NCBI GenBank assembly: GCA_964383465.1
Contig: CAYLGT010000007.1
Span: 1 to 38,796 of the forward strand
From: CAYLGT01 sp964383465
Lineage (GTDB): Bacteria > Patescibacteriota > Saccharimonadia > Saccharimonadales > Saccharimonadaceae
DNA: 38,796 nt
Reading direction: 5' to 3'
The notes below the pieces were generated by a model, which saw nothing but the letters and a program-made list of their open reading frames with translations, was not told the DNA's origin and ran no database searches. The number at the start of each line of letters is the position of its first letter. Within the stretch, counting starts at the first letter, position 1. Of this stretch, positions 23,424-31,465 are shown piece after piece. A program made the position numbers and the translations under genes.

Positions 23424-24056
23424 ATGAGTATCATCTGTCCTTCGGTGACGCCAACTACTACCAGTCCTGATGAGTATCGTCTTATGCTGGAACGAGTGGC
23501 TTCATTTGCCCCAAGGATTCAAATCGATCTCATGGATGGTGAGTTTGCACGTCCCAAAACAATCTCTGTTCGTGATATATGGTGGCCGCAAGGCGTGAGT
23601 GCGGACATACACCTTATGTACAGTCGACCGCTTGAGTTTGTTGATTCTTTAGTAACGCTAGGCCCACATCTGGTAATCGTTCATGCAGAAGCCGGAGGAG
23701 ACTTAGAGCGATTTATCGGTACCATGCACGAGCACAACATCCGGGTAGGTGTAGCACTGCTACAGCAGACCTCAGTGCATGAAGTAAAACATTTGATCGA
23801 GATGGTGGACCATGTGCTGATTTTTAGCGGCACACTTGGTAGCTATGGGGGGACGGCAGACTTTGACTTGCTCGAAAAAGTACCCCAGATAAGGGCGCTA
23901 AGTCCTGGTATCGAAATAAGTTGGGATGGTGGTGCGAACGTCGATACCGTGCGGTCGCTTGCTCTCGGTGGAATTGATGTTATCAACGTCGGTGGTGCCA
24001 TACAGCACTCAGAAGATCCGGCACGTATGTACGCCTTGCTTCAAAAACAAGTCTAG
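23424..24056 (+). CDS. rpe: Ribulose-phosphate 3-epimerase family protein
   Basis: A 210-residue TIM barrel interconverting ribulose-5- and xylulose-5-phosphate. The catalytic acids are present: D35 in IQIDLMDGEF and a second Asp in ISWDGGANVDTV. SADIHLM and IVHAEA match metal and substrate strands. The usual phosphate loop M-x-V-x-PGFGGQ is replaced by LIFSGTLGSYGG, so the protein is divergent. The ATG at 23424 gives the family N terminus MSIICPS; the longer frame from 23352 would run into the upstream gene. Context with transketolase supports the call. Confidence 0.87.
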   Translation: MSIICPSVTPTTTSPDEYRLMLERVASFAPRIQIDLMDGEFARPKTISVRDIWWPQGVSADIHLMYSRPLEFVDSLVTLGPHLVIVHAEAGGDLERFIGTMHEHNIRVGVALLQQTSVHEVKHLIEMVDHVLIFSGTLGSYGGTADFDLLEKVPQIRALSPGIEISWDGGANVDTVRSLALGGIDVINVGGAIQHSEDPARMYALLQKQV

Positions 24057-24082
24057 CTCGACGTTTTTAATAGCGCTTATGC

Positions 24083-24088
24083 TACAAT
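24083..24088 (+). promoter_or_regulatory. Extended -10 promoter for the transketolase-fba unit
   Basis: TGC-TACAAT, 9 bases before the ATG at 24098, with no Shine-Dalgarno. A leaderless mRNA is predicted. Confidence 0.55.
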
Positions 24089-24097
24089 AAAACAGAT

Positions 24098-24958
24098 ATG
24101 AGTGGGCAACTTACCATAGTCCAGTTAGAACACATGGCGAATACGATCCGCGAGGATATCATTCGTATGCTTGAGCATGCCGGATCTGGCCATAGTGCGG
24201 GCCCACTAGGTATGGCAGACATCCTGACGGCCCTTTATTTTCATGTCATGAGGCATGACCCGAAAAATCCTGATTGGTCAGAACGAGATCTGTTTGTGCT
24301 CAGCAATGGCCATACGGTGCCAGTCCAATATGCTGCGATGGCTCGCAGCGGGTACTTTCCTATCGAAGAACTACAAACACTGCGCAAACTTGGTTCACGA
24401 CTTCAGGGTCATCCTGAACGTGTAAAACTCCCGGGCATTACAAACACTAGTGGCCCACTTGGCTCTGGACTGAGTCAGGCGAGTGGTATGGCCTACGTCA
24501 TGAAATATCTTGACCCACAACCTCATCGCTGGGTGTACTGCATGATGGGTGATGGTGAGCTCGACGAAGGCAACATATGGGAAGCAGCCATGTTTGCTGG
24601 CAAATACAAGCTCCACAATCTCATAGGCATCGTTGATCGTAACAACATACAGATCGATGGCAACACCGAAGACGTCATGCCAATAGAAGATCTGCGCGGT
24701 AAGTGGGAGAGCTTCGGGTGGCACGTACTTGAGATCGATGGCAACAATATGGAAAGCATCATCGACGCCTGCTCTATGGCGCGCTCTATCATTGAAAAAC
24801 CAACGGTGATCATTGCGCATACCATTCCAGGCAAAGGCGTTCCGTTTATGGAGTATGACTTCCACTGGCACGGGATGCCACCAAACCATGAGCAAGCGAA
24901 AGAAGCACTACGCAAACTTCGAACGCTAGACGGAAAGATACGGAGCGAACATGAGTGA
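24098..24958 (+). CDS. Transketolase N-terminal (ThDP pyrophosphate-binding) subunit
   Basis: A 286-residue protein equal to the first domain of transketolase. It shows GSGHSAGPLGMADILTALY, SNGHTVPVQYA, GPLGSGLSQASGMA and the ThDP/metal motif GDGELDEGNIWEAAMFA (G151-D152-G153) ending in IVDRNN. It pairs with the separate C-terminal subunit, whose gene starts 8 bp before this stop. Split transketolases are common in CPR bacteria and archaea. The complex moves two-carbon units between sugar phosphates. Confidence 0.95.
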   Translation: MSGQLTIVQLEHMANTIREDIIRMLEHAGSGHSAGPLGMADILTALYFHVMRHDPKNPDWSERDLFVLSNGHTVPVQYAAMARSGYFPIEELQTLRKLGSRLQGHPERVKLPGITNTSGPLGSGLSQASGMAYVMKYLDPQPHRWVYCMMGDGELDEGNIWEAAMFAGKYKLHNLIGIVDRNNIQIDGNTEDVMPIEDLRGKWESFGWHVLEIDGNNMESIIDACSMARSIIEKPTVIIAHTIPGKGVPFMEYDFHWHGMPPNHEQAKEALRKLRTLDGKIRSEHE

Positions 24959-25403
24959 GATGCACCTGGTGGCAAATATAGGCAGCGATGACATCGTTCA
25001 GGAGCCAACCCGTAAAGGCTTTGGGCGTGGTTTAAAGGCGGCAGGGGAACAAGATCCAAATGTAGTTGCGCTCTGTGCTGATTTGACTGAGTCGACTCAG
25101 ATGCATCTGTTTCGTGAAGCTTTCCCGGCTCGTTTTGTCGAAGTTGGGATTGCTGAACANNNNNNNNNNNNNNNNNNNNNNNNNNNNNNNNNNNNNNNNN
25201 NNNNNNNNNNNNNNNNNNNNNNNNNNNNNNNNNNNNNNNNNNNNNNNNNNNNNNNNNNNCCGCTTCCGCTACGACGAATGGGCATGCAGGATCGTTTCGG
25301 AGAGTCAGGCTCTCCTGCTGAGCTACTTGAGCATTTTGGCCTTACCGGCAAACACATTGCCCACAACGCACATGAATTTATAAATGATACAAAGAAAAGG
25401 TAA
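24951..25403 (+). CDS. Transketolase C-terminal subunit, interrupted by a gap
   Basis: Starts ATG overlapping the N-subunit stop by 8 bp. Before the gap: KGFGRGLKAAGEQDPNVVAL, then ALCADLTESTQM and ARFVEVGIAEQ, which holds the catalytic Glu of the pyrimidine-binding domain. After the gap: MQDRFGESGSPAELLEHFGL, the typical C-terminal end. Family members are about 310 residues, so some 200 residues (about 600 bp) are missing, far more than the 100 Ns shown. The frame across the placeholder agrees by chance or luck. Confidence 0.9.
   Translation: MSEMHLVANIGSDDIVQEPTRKGFGRGLKAAGEQDPNVVALCADLTESTQMHLFREAFPARFVEVGIAEXXXXXXXXXXXXXXXXXXXXXXXXXXXXXXXXXXPLPLRRMGMQDRFGESGSPAELLEHFGLTGKHIAHNAHEFINDTKKR
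25160..25259. other. Assembly gap of 100 Ns inside the transketolase C gene
   Basis: Exactly 100 Ns. The flanks share no overlap. By comparison with family length roughly 500-650 bp is missing. Confidence 0.95.
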
Positions 25404-25410
25404 ATAAGCT

Positions 25411-26322
25411 ATGAGTTTATCGGTCGCACAAATTCGCAACAACTGTGTCAAAGCACGTCATCTGATGCAGCGCTCCAGGCAGCAACATTTCGCCGTTGGT
25501 GCATTCAACATCGACAACCAGGAGACGCTCATAGCAATTGCCCGTGTTGCGCAGGCAAAAAACGCGCCCGTACTTGTTGAAGTGAGCGATGGCGAGGTGA
25601 AAGCACTCGGCCTCGAAAACCTGCGAGATCTCGTCGACAACTACAAAGAAGAATACGGCATCGAGATGTATATCAACCTCGACCATAGCCCAACCGTGGA
25701 GGCGTGCAAAGCGGCGATCGACGCAGGCTACGAGTTTATTCATATCGACATCTCACAGGCAAACCATGACGCGTCCGAAGAAGAGATCATAGCTCGTACG
25801 AAAGAGGTTGTCGAATACGCAAAGTTTACAGGAGCGCTTGTTGAATCTGAGCCTCATTATTTTGGTGGTAGTAGTAACGTACACGAAGAAGCCATCGACT
25901 ACGAAGAGATCAAAAAAACATTTTCAACCCCAGAAGGAGCTCGTGCTTTTGTCGACGCAACTGGTATCGATACCTTTGCTGCAGCAATCGGGAATCTACA
26001 CGGCAAGTACCCCGTACCAAAAGAGCTTGATCTCGAGCTGCTCAAGCAGATCCGAGAAGCAATTCCGTGCCAGATATCGCTGCATGGTGGTTCCGGTACT
26101 CCGCTCCACTATTTCGAGCAAGCAGCTCAGATCGGTGTGAGCAAAATCAACATCAACTCTGACATGCGCTACGCATTTCGAAAAACAGTCGAGAAAGTAC
26201 TCGCAGAACATCCTGAAGAATTCGCACTCGTGAAGCTCATGGACGAAGTAAAAGACGCGGTGCAAAAGGTTGTTGAAGAAAAAATCGACGCTTTCGGTTC
26301 AGCGAACAAGGCGGTTCGATGA
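25411..26322 (+). CDS. fba: Class II fructose-1,6-bisphosphate aldolase
   Basis: A 303-residue zinc-type aldolase. Family marks: HFAVGAFNIDNQETLIAI, YINLDHSPTVEACKAAIDAG with the zinc His region, HIDISQANHDASEEE, ESEPHYFGG, AAIGNLHGKYP, ISLHGGSG and KININSDMRYAF. It cleaves fructose-1,6-bisphosphate to dihydroxyacetone phosphate and glyceraldehyde-3-phosphate, or runs in reverse. It starts 7 bp after the transketolase C gene. Its stop overlaps the pfkB-family start by 4 bp. Confidence 0.96.
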   Translation: MSLSVAQIRNNCVKARHLMQRSRQQHFAVGAFNIDNQETLIAIARVAQAKNAPVLVEVSDGEVKALGLENLRDLVDNYKEEYGIEMYINLDHSPTVEACKAAIDAGYEFIHIDISQANHDASEEEIIARTKEVVEYAKFTGALVESEPHYFGGSSNVHEEAIDYEEIKKTFSTPEGARAFVDATGIDTFAAAIGNLHGKYPVPKELDLELLKQIREAIPCQISLHGGSGTPLHYFEQAAQIGVSKININSDMRYAFRKTVEKVLAEHPEEFALVKLMDEVKDAVQKVVEEKIDAFGSANKAVR

Positions 26323-27284
26323 GCACGCCGACCATACTCTGTATCGGCAAAGCCACCCAAGACGTGTACCTTCGCGACGACGAATTTGACCCACACAAAG
26401 AAGGCAAAGTGGCCTATACGCACTTACCACTTGGCGCCAAGCTCGACATCGCTGAAGCGTACTTCATGACCGGAGGTAACGCTACGAACGTCGCAGTTAC
26501 CTTCGCTCGTCAAGGCCTTCACAGCCGGTACTTCTGGGTACTCGGTTCCACTGACCCTGCTTCACAAAATGTGTTGCGCGAGCTGGACGCAGAACATGTT
26601 GATACAAGTTACGTGACGACCCACCCCTCCGTACGCTCAAGTTTTTCGACGATTCTGCTTTCTATGGATGGTGAGCGAACTATCCTAAACTATCACGGCT
26701 CGCTGCCGTCGCCACGAGAAGTTATGGCAAAGCGGGACGCGTTTGATGGGGTGAATTGGGTCTACCCAACTGCGGTAGGGTCATTTGAGTCGCTCGAGTT
26801 GATCGTCGAAGAGGCAAAAAAGCGGGGTATAAAAGTCATGCTCAACCCAGCTGGAAGTGAGCTGGCGGAGCCGGAGAAACTCAAAAGTCTACTCACCGAT
26901 GTGGAAGTGCTCTGTCTCAATAAAGACGAGATGCAGCTGCTAGTAGAGGGCTCCAGTATGGAAACACTGGTGCGAAATGGGCTGAAATACTGTCCTGTGG
27001 TTATCGTTTCCGATGGTCCCAATGGAGTAGTGGCAAGTGACGGCAAGACCATGGTGAGCGCAGGAATGTATGAAGATGTTCCAGTGATTGATCGACTCGG
27101 TGCCGGCGATGCATTTGCGAGCGGATTCTTGAGTCAGTGGATTCAGGGCAAAGGTTTAAAGGATTCAATTGTCTTTGCGAGTGCAAACAGCACATCAGTC
27201 GTGACTCAAATCGGTGCAAAACCAGGCATTTTGCACGCTGGCACAAAGCTACATGAAATGGAACTTACTCAAAAGGAGCTGTAA
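26319..27284 (+). CDS. PfkB-family sugar kinase
   Basis: A 321-residue ribokinase-fold kinase. It has the N-terminal family signature GGNATNVAVTFARQGL and the C-terminal one DRLGAGDAFASGFLSQWI, which holds the anion hole and catalytic Asp. The substrate could be fructose-6-phosphate, ribose, tagatose-6-phosphate or another sugar. Position between class II aldolase and the rest of the sugar-phosphate cluster suggests a phosphosugar kinase, possibly standing in for phosphofructokinase, but sequence alone does not decide. It is coupled to fba by ATGA overlap, and to the next gene by a 2-bp spacer once the artefactual gap is removed. Confidence 0.92.
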   Translation: MSTPTILCIGKATQDVYLRDDEFDPHKEGKVAYTHLPLGAKLDIAEAYFMTGGNATNVAVTFARQGLHSRYFWVLGSTDPASQNVLRELDAEHVDTSYVTTHPSVRSSFSTILLSMDGERTILNYHGSLPSPREVMAKRDAFDGVNWVYPTAVGSFESLELIVEEAKKRGIKVMLNPAGSELAEPEKLKSLLTDVEVLCLNKDEMQLLVEGSSMETLVRNGLKYCPVVIVSDGPNGVVASDGKTMVSAGMYEDVPVIDRLGAGDAFASGFLSQWIQGKGLKDSIVFASANSTSVVTQIGAKPGILHAGTKLHEMELTQKEL

Positions 27285-27312
27285 AAATGGCAAAAGTCTT
27301 ACGTGATCTACT
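27258..27312 (+). repeat. 55-bp identical flank, left copy (assembly overlap)
   Basis: These 55 bases are identical to 27413-27467 across the N run. They include the pfkB-family end, an AAAAGGAG site and the first 26 bases of the next gene (ATG at 27287). Exact 55-bp identity at two contig ends is the mark of unmerged contigs that overlap by an assembly k-mer. It is not a biological repeat. Confidence 0.93.
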
Positions 27313-27412
27313 NNNNNNNNNNNNNNNNNNNNNNNNNNNNNNNNNNNNNNNNNNNNNNNNNNNNNNNNNNNNNNNNNNNNNNNNNNNNNNNNNNNNNNNN
27401 NNNNNNNNNNNN
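27313..27412. other. Artefactual 100-N gap
   Basis: The contigs on both sides overlap by 55 bp, so no sequence is really missing here. Joining them removes the Ns plus one copy of the overlap (155 bp). Confidence 0.9.
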
Positions 27413-27467
27413 ATGGAACTTACTCAAAAGGAGCTGTAAAAATGGCAAAAGTCTTACGTGATCTACT
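27413..27467 (+). repeat. 55-bp identical flank, right copy (assembly overlap)
   Basis: Right-hand copy of 27258-27312. It carries the true start ATG (27442) of the 415-residue gene. Confidence 0.93.
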
Positions 27468-28689
27468 CGATGCAGAAGAACCGATTTTCTCTCTCGCACT
27501 TCAGCAGCTAGAGAGAGCGAGCGGAAGTAACGGTACTGACGCACGCCTCATCGGTGAAATTGCCGAGAAGATGCGCACCTCAGCCGAGCACATAGGACTG
27601 GATCCACACGACTCAACTGATCGTGAGATCTATGCCGGGATGCTGGCTCAAATCGAGCGCGATAACCAGCGAGTCATAAAACTTATCGGTGGGACGGATC
27701 CTGACGACGTCAAGGCTAACATTCCGCTGATAGTTAAGGCAGTCGAAGCTATGGATATCCCGCGTGACTGCTGGGTGCTCAAGCGTTCAGTCGCCAAGAA
27801 GCTGCTCAAAACCATGCCGCCTAAAGCACTCATGAAGCACCTCGGCTACCGTTCTGTTGATAGCATGCTAAAGCATGAGAACATCGACGAAGTGTATACG
27901 GCGCTTCGTTTCTCGGAGGGGCCGGAATGGCTCAACAAATACGACGAACTCTTCAAAACTATTTCGCCGAGTGACTTTGAGACACGACAGATTAGCATCG
28001 TGCAGATGGACCATGACAAATATGTTGATCTGGCGGAACACTTCGTCCAGAAAAAGTTTCATAACGTTACCCACACAAAGGAGATGGGAACGATCATCAT
28101 CGTACCGATGAAAGTCGACAAAATGAAGGGCATTACCCTCAAAACCTTGCCTCTTTTGTTTCACTATATAAACGAAGTTCGACTTTACAGTGCTTTTTTC
28201 AAGCTCAAACAAGTCAACAAAAACTTCGGTGAAACGGTAGTAGAAACACTCATCGCCGACCCGGGTAATGCTGCGCAAATGGCTGGTTCGCATGTCCACT
28301 GGCGAGTGATCCAGCGCTACTTTGGAAAGTTGAAAGAGGAAGGGCACCCTGAGGCCTTTGAACCTCATGTTCAGCCCGAAGACCTGCACTGGCGTAAGGC
28401 TGAAGAGAATCTCGCCCAGCTCGATCCTGAGATGAAGTTTTGGGTAGACCAGGATTACGTCGCTAAACTAGCCGACGACGGTTTGCCGCTTACCTACAAC
28501 ATGATGGATGTGAGTCTAGCTTATAGTAACGGCGAAAGCTATGAGACTCGCTATTTCTACCACTTCCGTGAAAGTCTTTGGAACGAGATTTTCATGCGCT
28601 ACATGGGCCACAAGAACCTAGAAAACAGCATTCTGAAGCAGTTGGACAACGATATGATTGCTCCAGAGAACTTGAGGCCAGGAAAGTAA
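27442..28689 (+). CDS. Large conserved-looking protein of unknown function at the end of the sugar cluster
   Basis: I do not recognise this 415-residue soluble protein. It is rich in charged residues and aromatic/His segments such as WVLKRSVAKKLLKTMPP, KALMKHLGYRSVDSMLKHEN, SHVHWRVIQRYFGKL and SYETRYFYHFRESLWNEIF. No nucleotide-binding loop or metal motif is obvious. There are no membrane segments. AAAAGGAG precedes the ATG. In the true genome it begins 2 bp after the PfkB-family kinase, so it is almost certainly part of the transketolase-fba-pfkB operon. A role in sugar-phosphate metabolism or its control is only inferred from that position. Confidence 0.8.
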   Translation: MAKVLRDLLDAEEPIFSLALQQLERASGSNGTDARLIGEIAEKMRTSAEHIGLDPHDSTDREIYAGMLAQIERDNQRVIKLIGGTDPDDVKANIPLIVKAVEAMDIPRDCWVLKRSVAKKLLKTMPPKALMKHLGYRSVDSMLKHENIDEVYTALRFSEGPEWLNKYDELFKTISPSDFETRQISIVQMDHDKYVDLAEHFVQKKFHNVTHTKEMGTIIIVPMKVDKMKGITLKTLPLLFHYINEVRLYSAFFKLKQVNKNFGETVVETLIADPGNAAQMAGSHVHWRVIQRYFGKLKEEGHPEAFEPHVQPEDLHWRKAEENLAQLDPEMKFWVDQDYVAKLADDGLPLTYNMMDVSLAYSNGESYETRYFYHFRESLWNEIFMRYMGHKNLENSILKQLDNDMIAPENLRPGK

Positions 28690-28692
28690 ATG

Positions 28693-29400
28693 CTAGTCGA
28701 TTACTTCTGCGGCGGAGTGATCGCAGTAGGTGTCATTTGCTAGTACTAACTTCACGACTTCGTCGATGTCATCGGTGATGGTAAAGAGCTTTTCATCTCG
28801 TTTGTTTATGAGATGGTTACGTTCGTAGATGTCGAATTTTTCGAAGTGTTCAAATGCATCCCAAAACTCGCGGCCAACCAGGATGACTGGAGCTTTGGCA
28901 GTTTTGCCAGTTTGAATGAGGGTCAAAATCTCAGTGAGCTCGTCGAGTGTTCCGAAACCGCCGGGAAAGTATACATAGGCATCGGCAAACATGGTCATGA
29001 CGATTTTGCGCGGCGCAAAGTGGCTAAAAGCGTATGAGTCTGTGGTGTAGGGGTTGAGTGTCTGCTCGTGGGGGAGGGCTATGTTAAAGCCGATCGAGTT
29101 GCCCATAGCCTCGCTCGCACCTTTATTGGCCGCCTCCATAATCCCACCGCCTCCGCCAGTGACAATTGCGTAGCCATGCGTGGAGAGTGCTCGGCCAAGC
29201 TCCTCGGCCTTTTTGTAGTACTGGTTAGACGGTTTCAGACGGGCAGAGCCAAAGATCGTCACGGTTTTGTGGTATTTTTTGAGTACCTTGTAGCCATGCT
29301 CAATTTCTTTATGAACCCCGCGAAGACGAATCATGGCCGCTTCGAGCATGATCTCGCGCGGAACGCAGACCACTTTTTCGTCACTATCTTTGTTTTTCAT
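28693..29400 (-). CDS. LOG-family (Rossmann-fold, lysine decarboxylase-like) protein
   Basis: A protein of about 235 residues. The family motif PGGxGTxxE appears as FPGGFGTLDELTEILT, with upstream FGSARLKPSNQYY, YAIVTGGGGGIMEAANKGA and PRKIVM. LOG proteins release free nucleobase from cytokinin-type or other nucleoside 5'-monophosphates; many bacterial relatives are nucleotide phosphoribohydrolases of unknown substrate. An N-terminal helical extension of about 45 residues is present. Two starts are possible: ATG at 29400 lies 10 bases after the TATACT box and suits a leaderless mRNA, while ATG at 29406 lies only 4 bases after it. It diverges from uvrB. Confidence 0.9.
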   Translation of the reverse strand: MKNKDSDEKVVCVPREIMLEAAMIRLRGVHKEIEHGYKVLKKYHKTVTIFGSARLKPSNQYYKKAEELGRALSTHGYAIVTGGGGGIMEAANKGASEAMGNSIGFNIALPHEQTLNPYTTDSYAFSHFAPRKIVMTMFADAYVYFPGGFGTLDELTEILTLIQTGKTAKAPVILVGREFWDAFEHFEKFDIYERNHLINKRDEKLFTITDDIDEVVKLVLANDTYCDHSAAEVID

Positions 29401-29410
29401 AGTCATAAGC

Positions 29411-29416
29411 AGTATA
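29411..29416 (-). promoter_or_regulatory. Extended -10 box for the LOG-family gene
   Basis: TGT-TATACT on the minus strand. The ATG at 29406 is 4 bases and the ATG at 29400 is 10 bases downstream. The distance favours the second ATG. Confidence 0.6.
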
Positions 29417-29435
29417 ACACTTTGAGCCTTTACGC

Positions 29436-29441
29436 TACACT
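29436..29441 (+). promoter_or_regulatory. -10 box for uvrB
   Basis: TACACT 6 bases before the GTG start at 29448. The six bases between (AGAAGG) look like a Shine-Dalgarno but touch the start codon, so they are too close to work as one. No convincing -35 is seen. Confidence 0.5.
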
Positions 29442-29447
29442 AGAAGG

Positions 29448-31415
29448 GTGAAATTTACTCTAAAAAGTGATTACCAGCCCACCGGAGATCAACCAAGTGC
29501 AATCGAGCAGCTCGTTGCTGGCCTTGAAAAGGGCGAAAAAGAGCAAACCCTACTAGGTGTGACGGGGTCAGGTAAGACGTTTACGATGGCAAACATTATC
29601 GCCGAGCGACAGGCTCCGACGCTGGTACTTGCCCACAACAAAACACTGGCGGCACAACTTTTTTCTGAGTTTAAGGAGTTCTTTCCTGAAAACGAAGTGC
29701 ACTACTTTGTAAGCTACTTTGACTACTACCAACCAGAGGCCTATATGGTCAGTAGCGATACCTATATAGAAAAAGACAGCAAGATAAATGAGGAAATTGA
29801 TCGTTTACGTCACGCTGCCACAGCTGCGCTCCTCTCTAGGCGGGATGTGATTATCGTTGCCAGCGTCAGCTGTATTTATGGCATCGGTTCAGTTGATGAT
29901 TATGGTGGTATGTCGATCACCGTTAAGAAGGGCGAGACTCGAAAACGTGACAAATTCCTGCGTCATCTCAACGATATCCAGTATCATCGCAACGACGTTG
30001 ATTTTGCTCGCGCTACCTTCCGTGTTCGCGGTGATGTTGTCGACGTATTTCCGGCAGGGAGCGAGTCGGCGTATCGTGTGGAATTCTTTGGCGATGAAGT
30101 TGACCGACTCAGTGAAATTAACCCTCTTACCGGCGAAATCATTCGCGAGCCGAATGAAGTACGAATTTTTCCAAGTAGCCACTACGTAACCCCACAGGAA
30201 AAGTTGAAGTTTGCGATAGAAAAGATCCGTGAAGAGCTAAAAGAACGACTTGAGTATTTCCGTTCTCAGGATAAGCTACTTGAAGCTCAGCGCCTTGAAC
30301 AACGAACGCGCTACGACTTAGAGCTGCTCGAAGAAACAGGCTTTGTCAAAGGTATTGAAAACTATAGTCGTTACTTGACCGACCGTGAGCCGGGTGAGCA
30401 ACCGGCGACACTCCTGGACTACTTCCCGGATGATTATCTGCTGCTCGTCGACGAGTCCCACATGAGCTTGCCGCAGGTGCGCGGAATGTATAACGGTGAT
30501 CGTGCACGAAAAGAGATCCTGGTTGAGCATGGCTTTCGTTTGCCGAGTGCTCTCGACAACCGACCGCTGACGTTTACCGAGTTCGAGAAGCACATCCATC
30601 AAGCCATTTACGTTTCGGCCACGCCTGCCGAGTATGAACTTACCCATAGCCCGAAGCCGGCACAGCAGGTCATTCGTCCTACGGGCCTACTTGACCCTGT
30701 CATCGAGATTCGACCTATCGATGGCCAGATCGATGACCTCATCAAAGAGATAAAGGAGCGTATAGCTGCGGGACAACGCGTACTTGTCACCACGCTCACA
30801 AAACGGATGGCAGAAGATCTGAGCGCATATCTAACGGAGCTCAACATCAAGACGGCATATATCCATAGCGATGTCGATACGCTCGATCGCGGCGATATCC
30901 TGCGTGATCTTCGTCTGGGTGTGTATGACGTTTTGGTTGGGATTAACTTGCTACGAGAGGGACTGGACCTACCCGAAGTAAGTATGGTTGCCATCATGGA
31001 TGCCGACAAAGAAGGCTTCCTCAGAAGCAGCAGTGCGCTTATCCAGACAATCGGTCGCGCAGCACGTCATGAGCAGGGAAAGGTCGTCATGTATGCCGAC
31101 AACATCACCGACAGTATGAAAGTTGCGATCGATGAAACAAATCGCCGTCGTGAAATTCAGGATGCCTACAACAAAGAGCATGGCATTACCCCAAAGAGCG
31201 TTGACAAGGCGATTAGTGAAGGTTTGAGGGCGATTATCCCGCAAAAAGAAGACACCTCGAAAAAGATAAATCTCAAGAAAATTCCAAAAGACGAGTACCC
31301 AGCGCTTCTAAGGGAGCTTACGTCGCAGATGGAGTTGGCGAGTGCCAACCTCGAGTTTGAAAAAGCTGCCGAGCTACGTGACTTAATTCAGGAAATCAAA
31401 AAGTTTGGCGCCTAG
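29448..31415 (+). CDS. uvrB: Excinuclease ABC subunit B
   Basis: A 655-residue nucleotide excision repair helicase-like subunit. It has Walker A LLGVTGSGKTFTMAN (near 35-49), the beta-hairpin region YFVSYFDYYQPEAYM, the DEAD-like LLVDESH, helicase motifs VLVTTLTKRMAEDL, GINLLREGLDLPEV and TIGRAARHEQGKVVMYAD, and a C-terminal UVR coiled coil (MELASANLEFEKAAELRDLI) that binds UvrC or UvrA. Length is normal. The start is GTG. It diverges from the LOG-like gene through closely spaced promoters. Confidence 0.97.
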   Translation: MKFTLKSDYQPTGDQPSAIEQLVAGLEKGEKEQTLLGVTGSGKTFTMANIIAERQAPTLVLAHNKTLAAQLFSEFKEFFPENEVHYFVSYFDYYQPEAYMVSSDTYIEKDSKINEEIDRLRHAATAALLSRRDVIIVASVSCIYGIGSVDDYGGMSITVKKGETRKRDKFLRHLNDIQYHRNDVDFARATFRVRGDVVDVFPAGSESAYRVEFFGDEVDRLSEINPLTGEIIREPNEVRIFPSSHYVTPQEKLKFAIEKIREELKERLEYFRSQDKLLEAQRLEQRTRYDLELLEETGFVKGIENYSRYLTDREPGEQPATLLDYFPDDYLLLVDESHMSLPQVRGMYNGDRARKEILVEHGFRLPSALDNRPLTFTEFEKHIHQAIYVSATPAEYELTHSPKPAQQVIRPTGLLDPVIEIRPIDGQIDDLIKEIKERIAAGQRVLVTTLTKRMAEDLSAYLTELNIKTAYIHSDVDTLDRGDILRDLRLGVYDVLVGINLLREGLDLPEVSMVAIMDADKEGFLRSSSALIQTIGRAARHEQGKVVMYADNITDSMKVAIDETNRRREIQDAYNKEHGITPKSVDKAISEGLRAIIPQKEDTSKKINLKKIPKDEYPALLRELTSQMELASANLEFEKAAELRDLIQEIKKFGA

Positions 31416-31451
31416 GAGTATTTTAGGTTCCAGTTGAAACTTTCAATCTGT

Positions 31452-31457
31452 TATACT
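31452..31457 (+). promoter_or_regulatory. Extended -10 promoter for the gatCAB operon
   Basis: TGT-TATACT ending 8 bases before the gatC ATG at 31466. There is no Shine-Dalgarno, so a leaderless mRNA is predicted. Downstream genes of the operon are joined by 4-bp overlaps. Confidence 0.6.
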
Positions 31458-31465
31458 TGGTAGCG

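Noticed and set aside
24951..25403. A naturally short 150-residue transketolase C subunit
   Set aside because: The protein is read through Ns; the flanking motifs belong to opposite ends of a domain of about 310 residues.
27258..27467. Direct repeat as a mobile-element target duplication
   Set aside because: The copies flank a run of exactly 100 Ns, are 55 bp long and include the same gene start; contig overlap explains it.
31434..31446. Small inverted repeat TTGAA-ACT-TTCAA before gatC
   Set aside because: Only 5 bp with no T tract; not distinguishable from chance and not a credible uvrB terminator.
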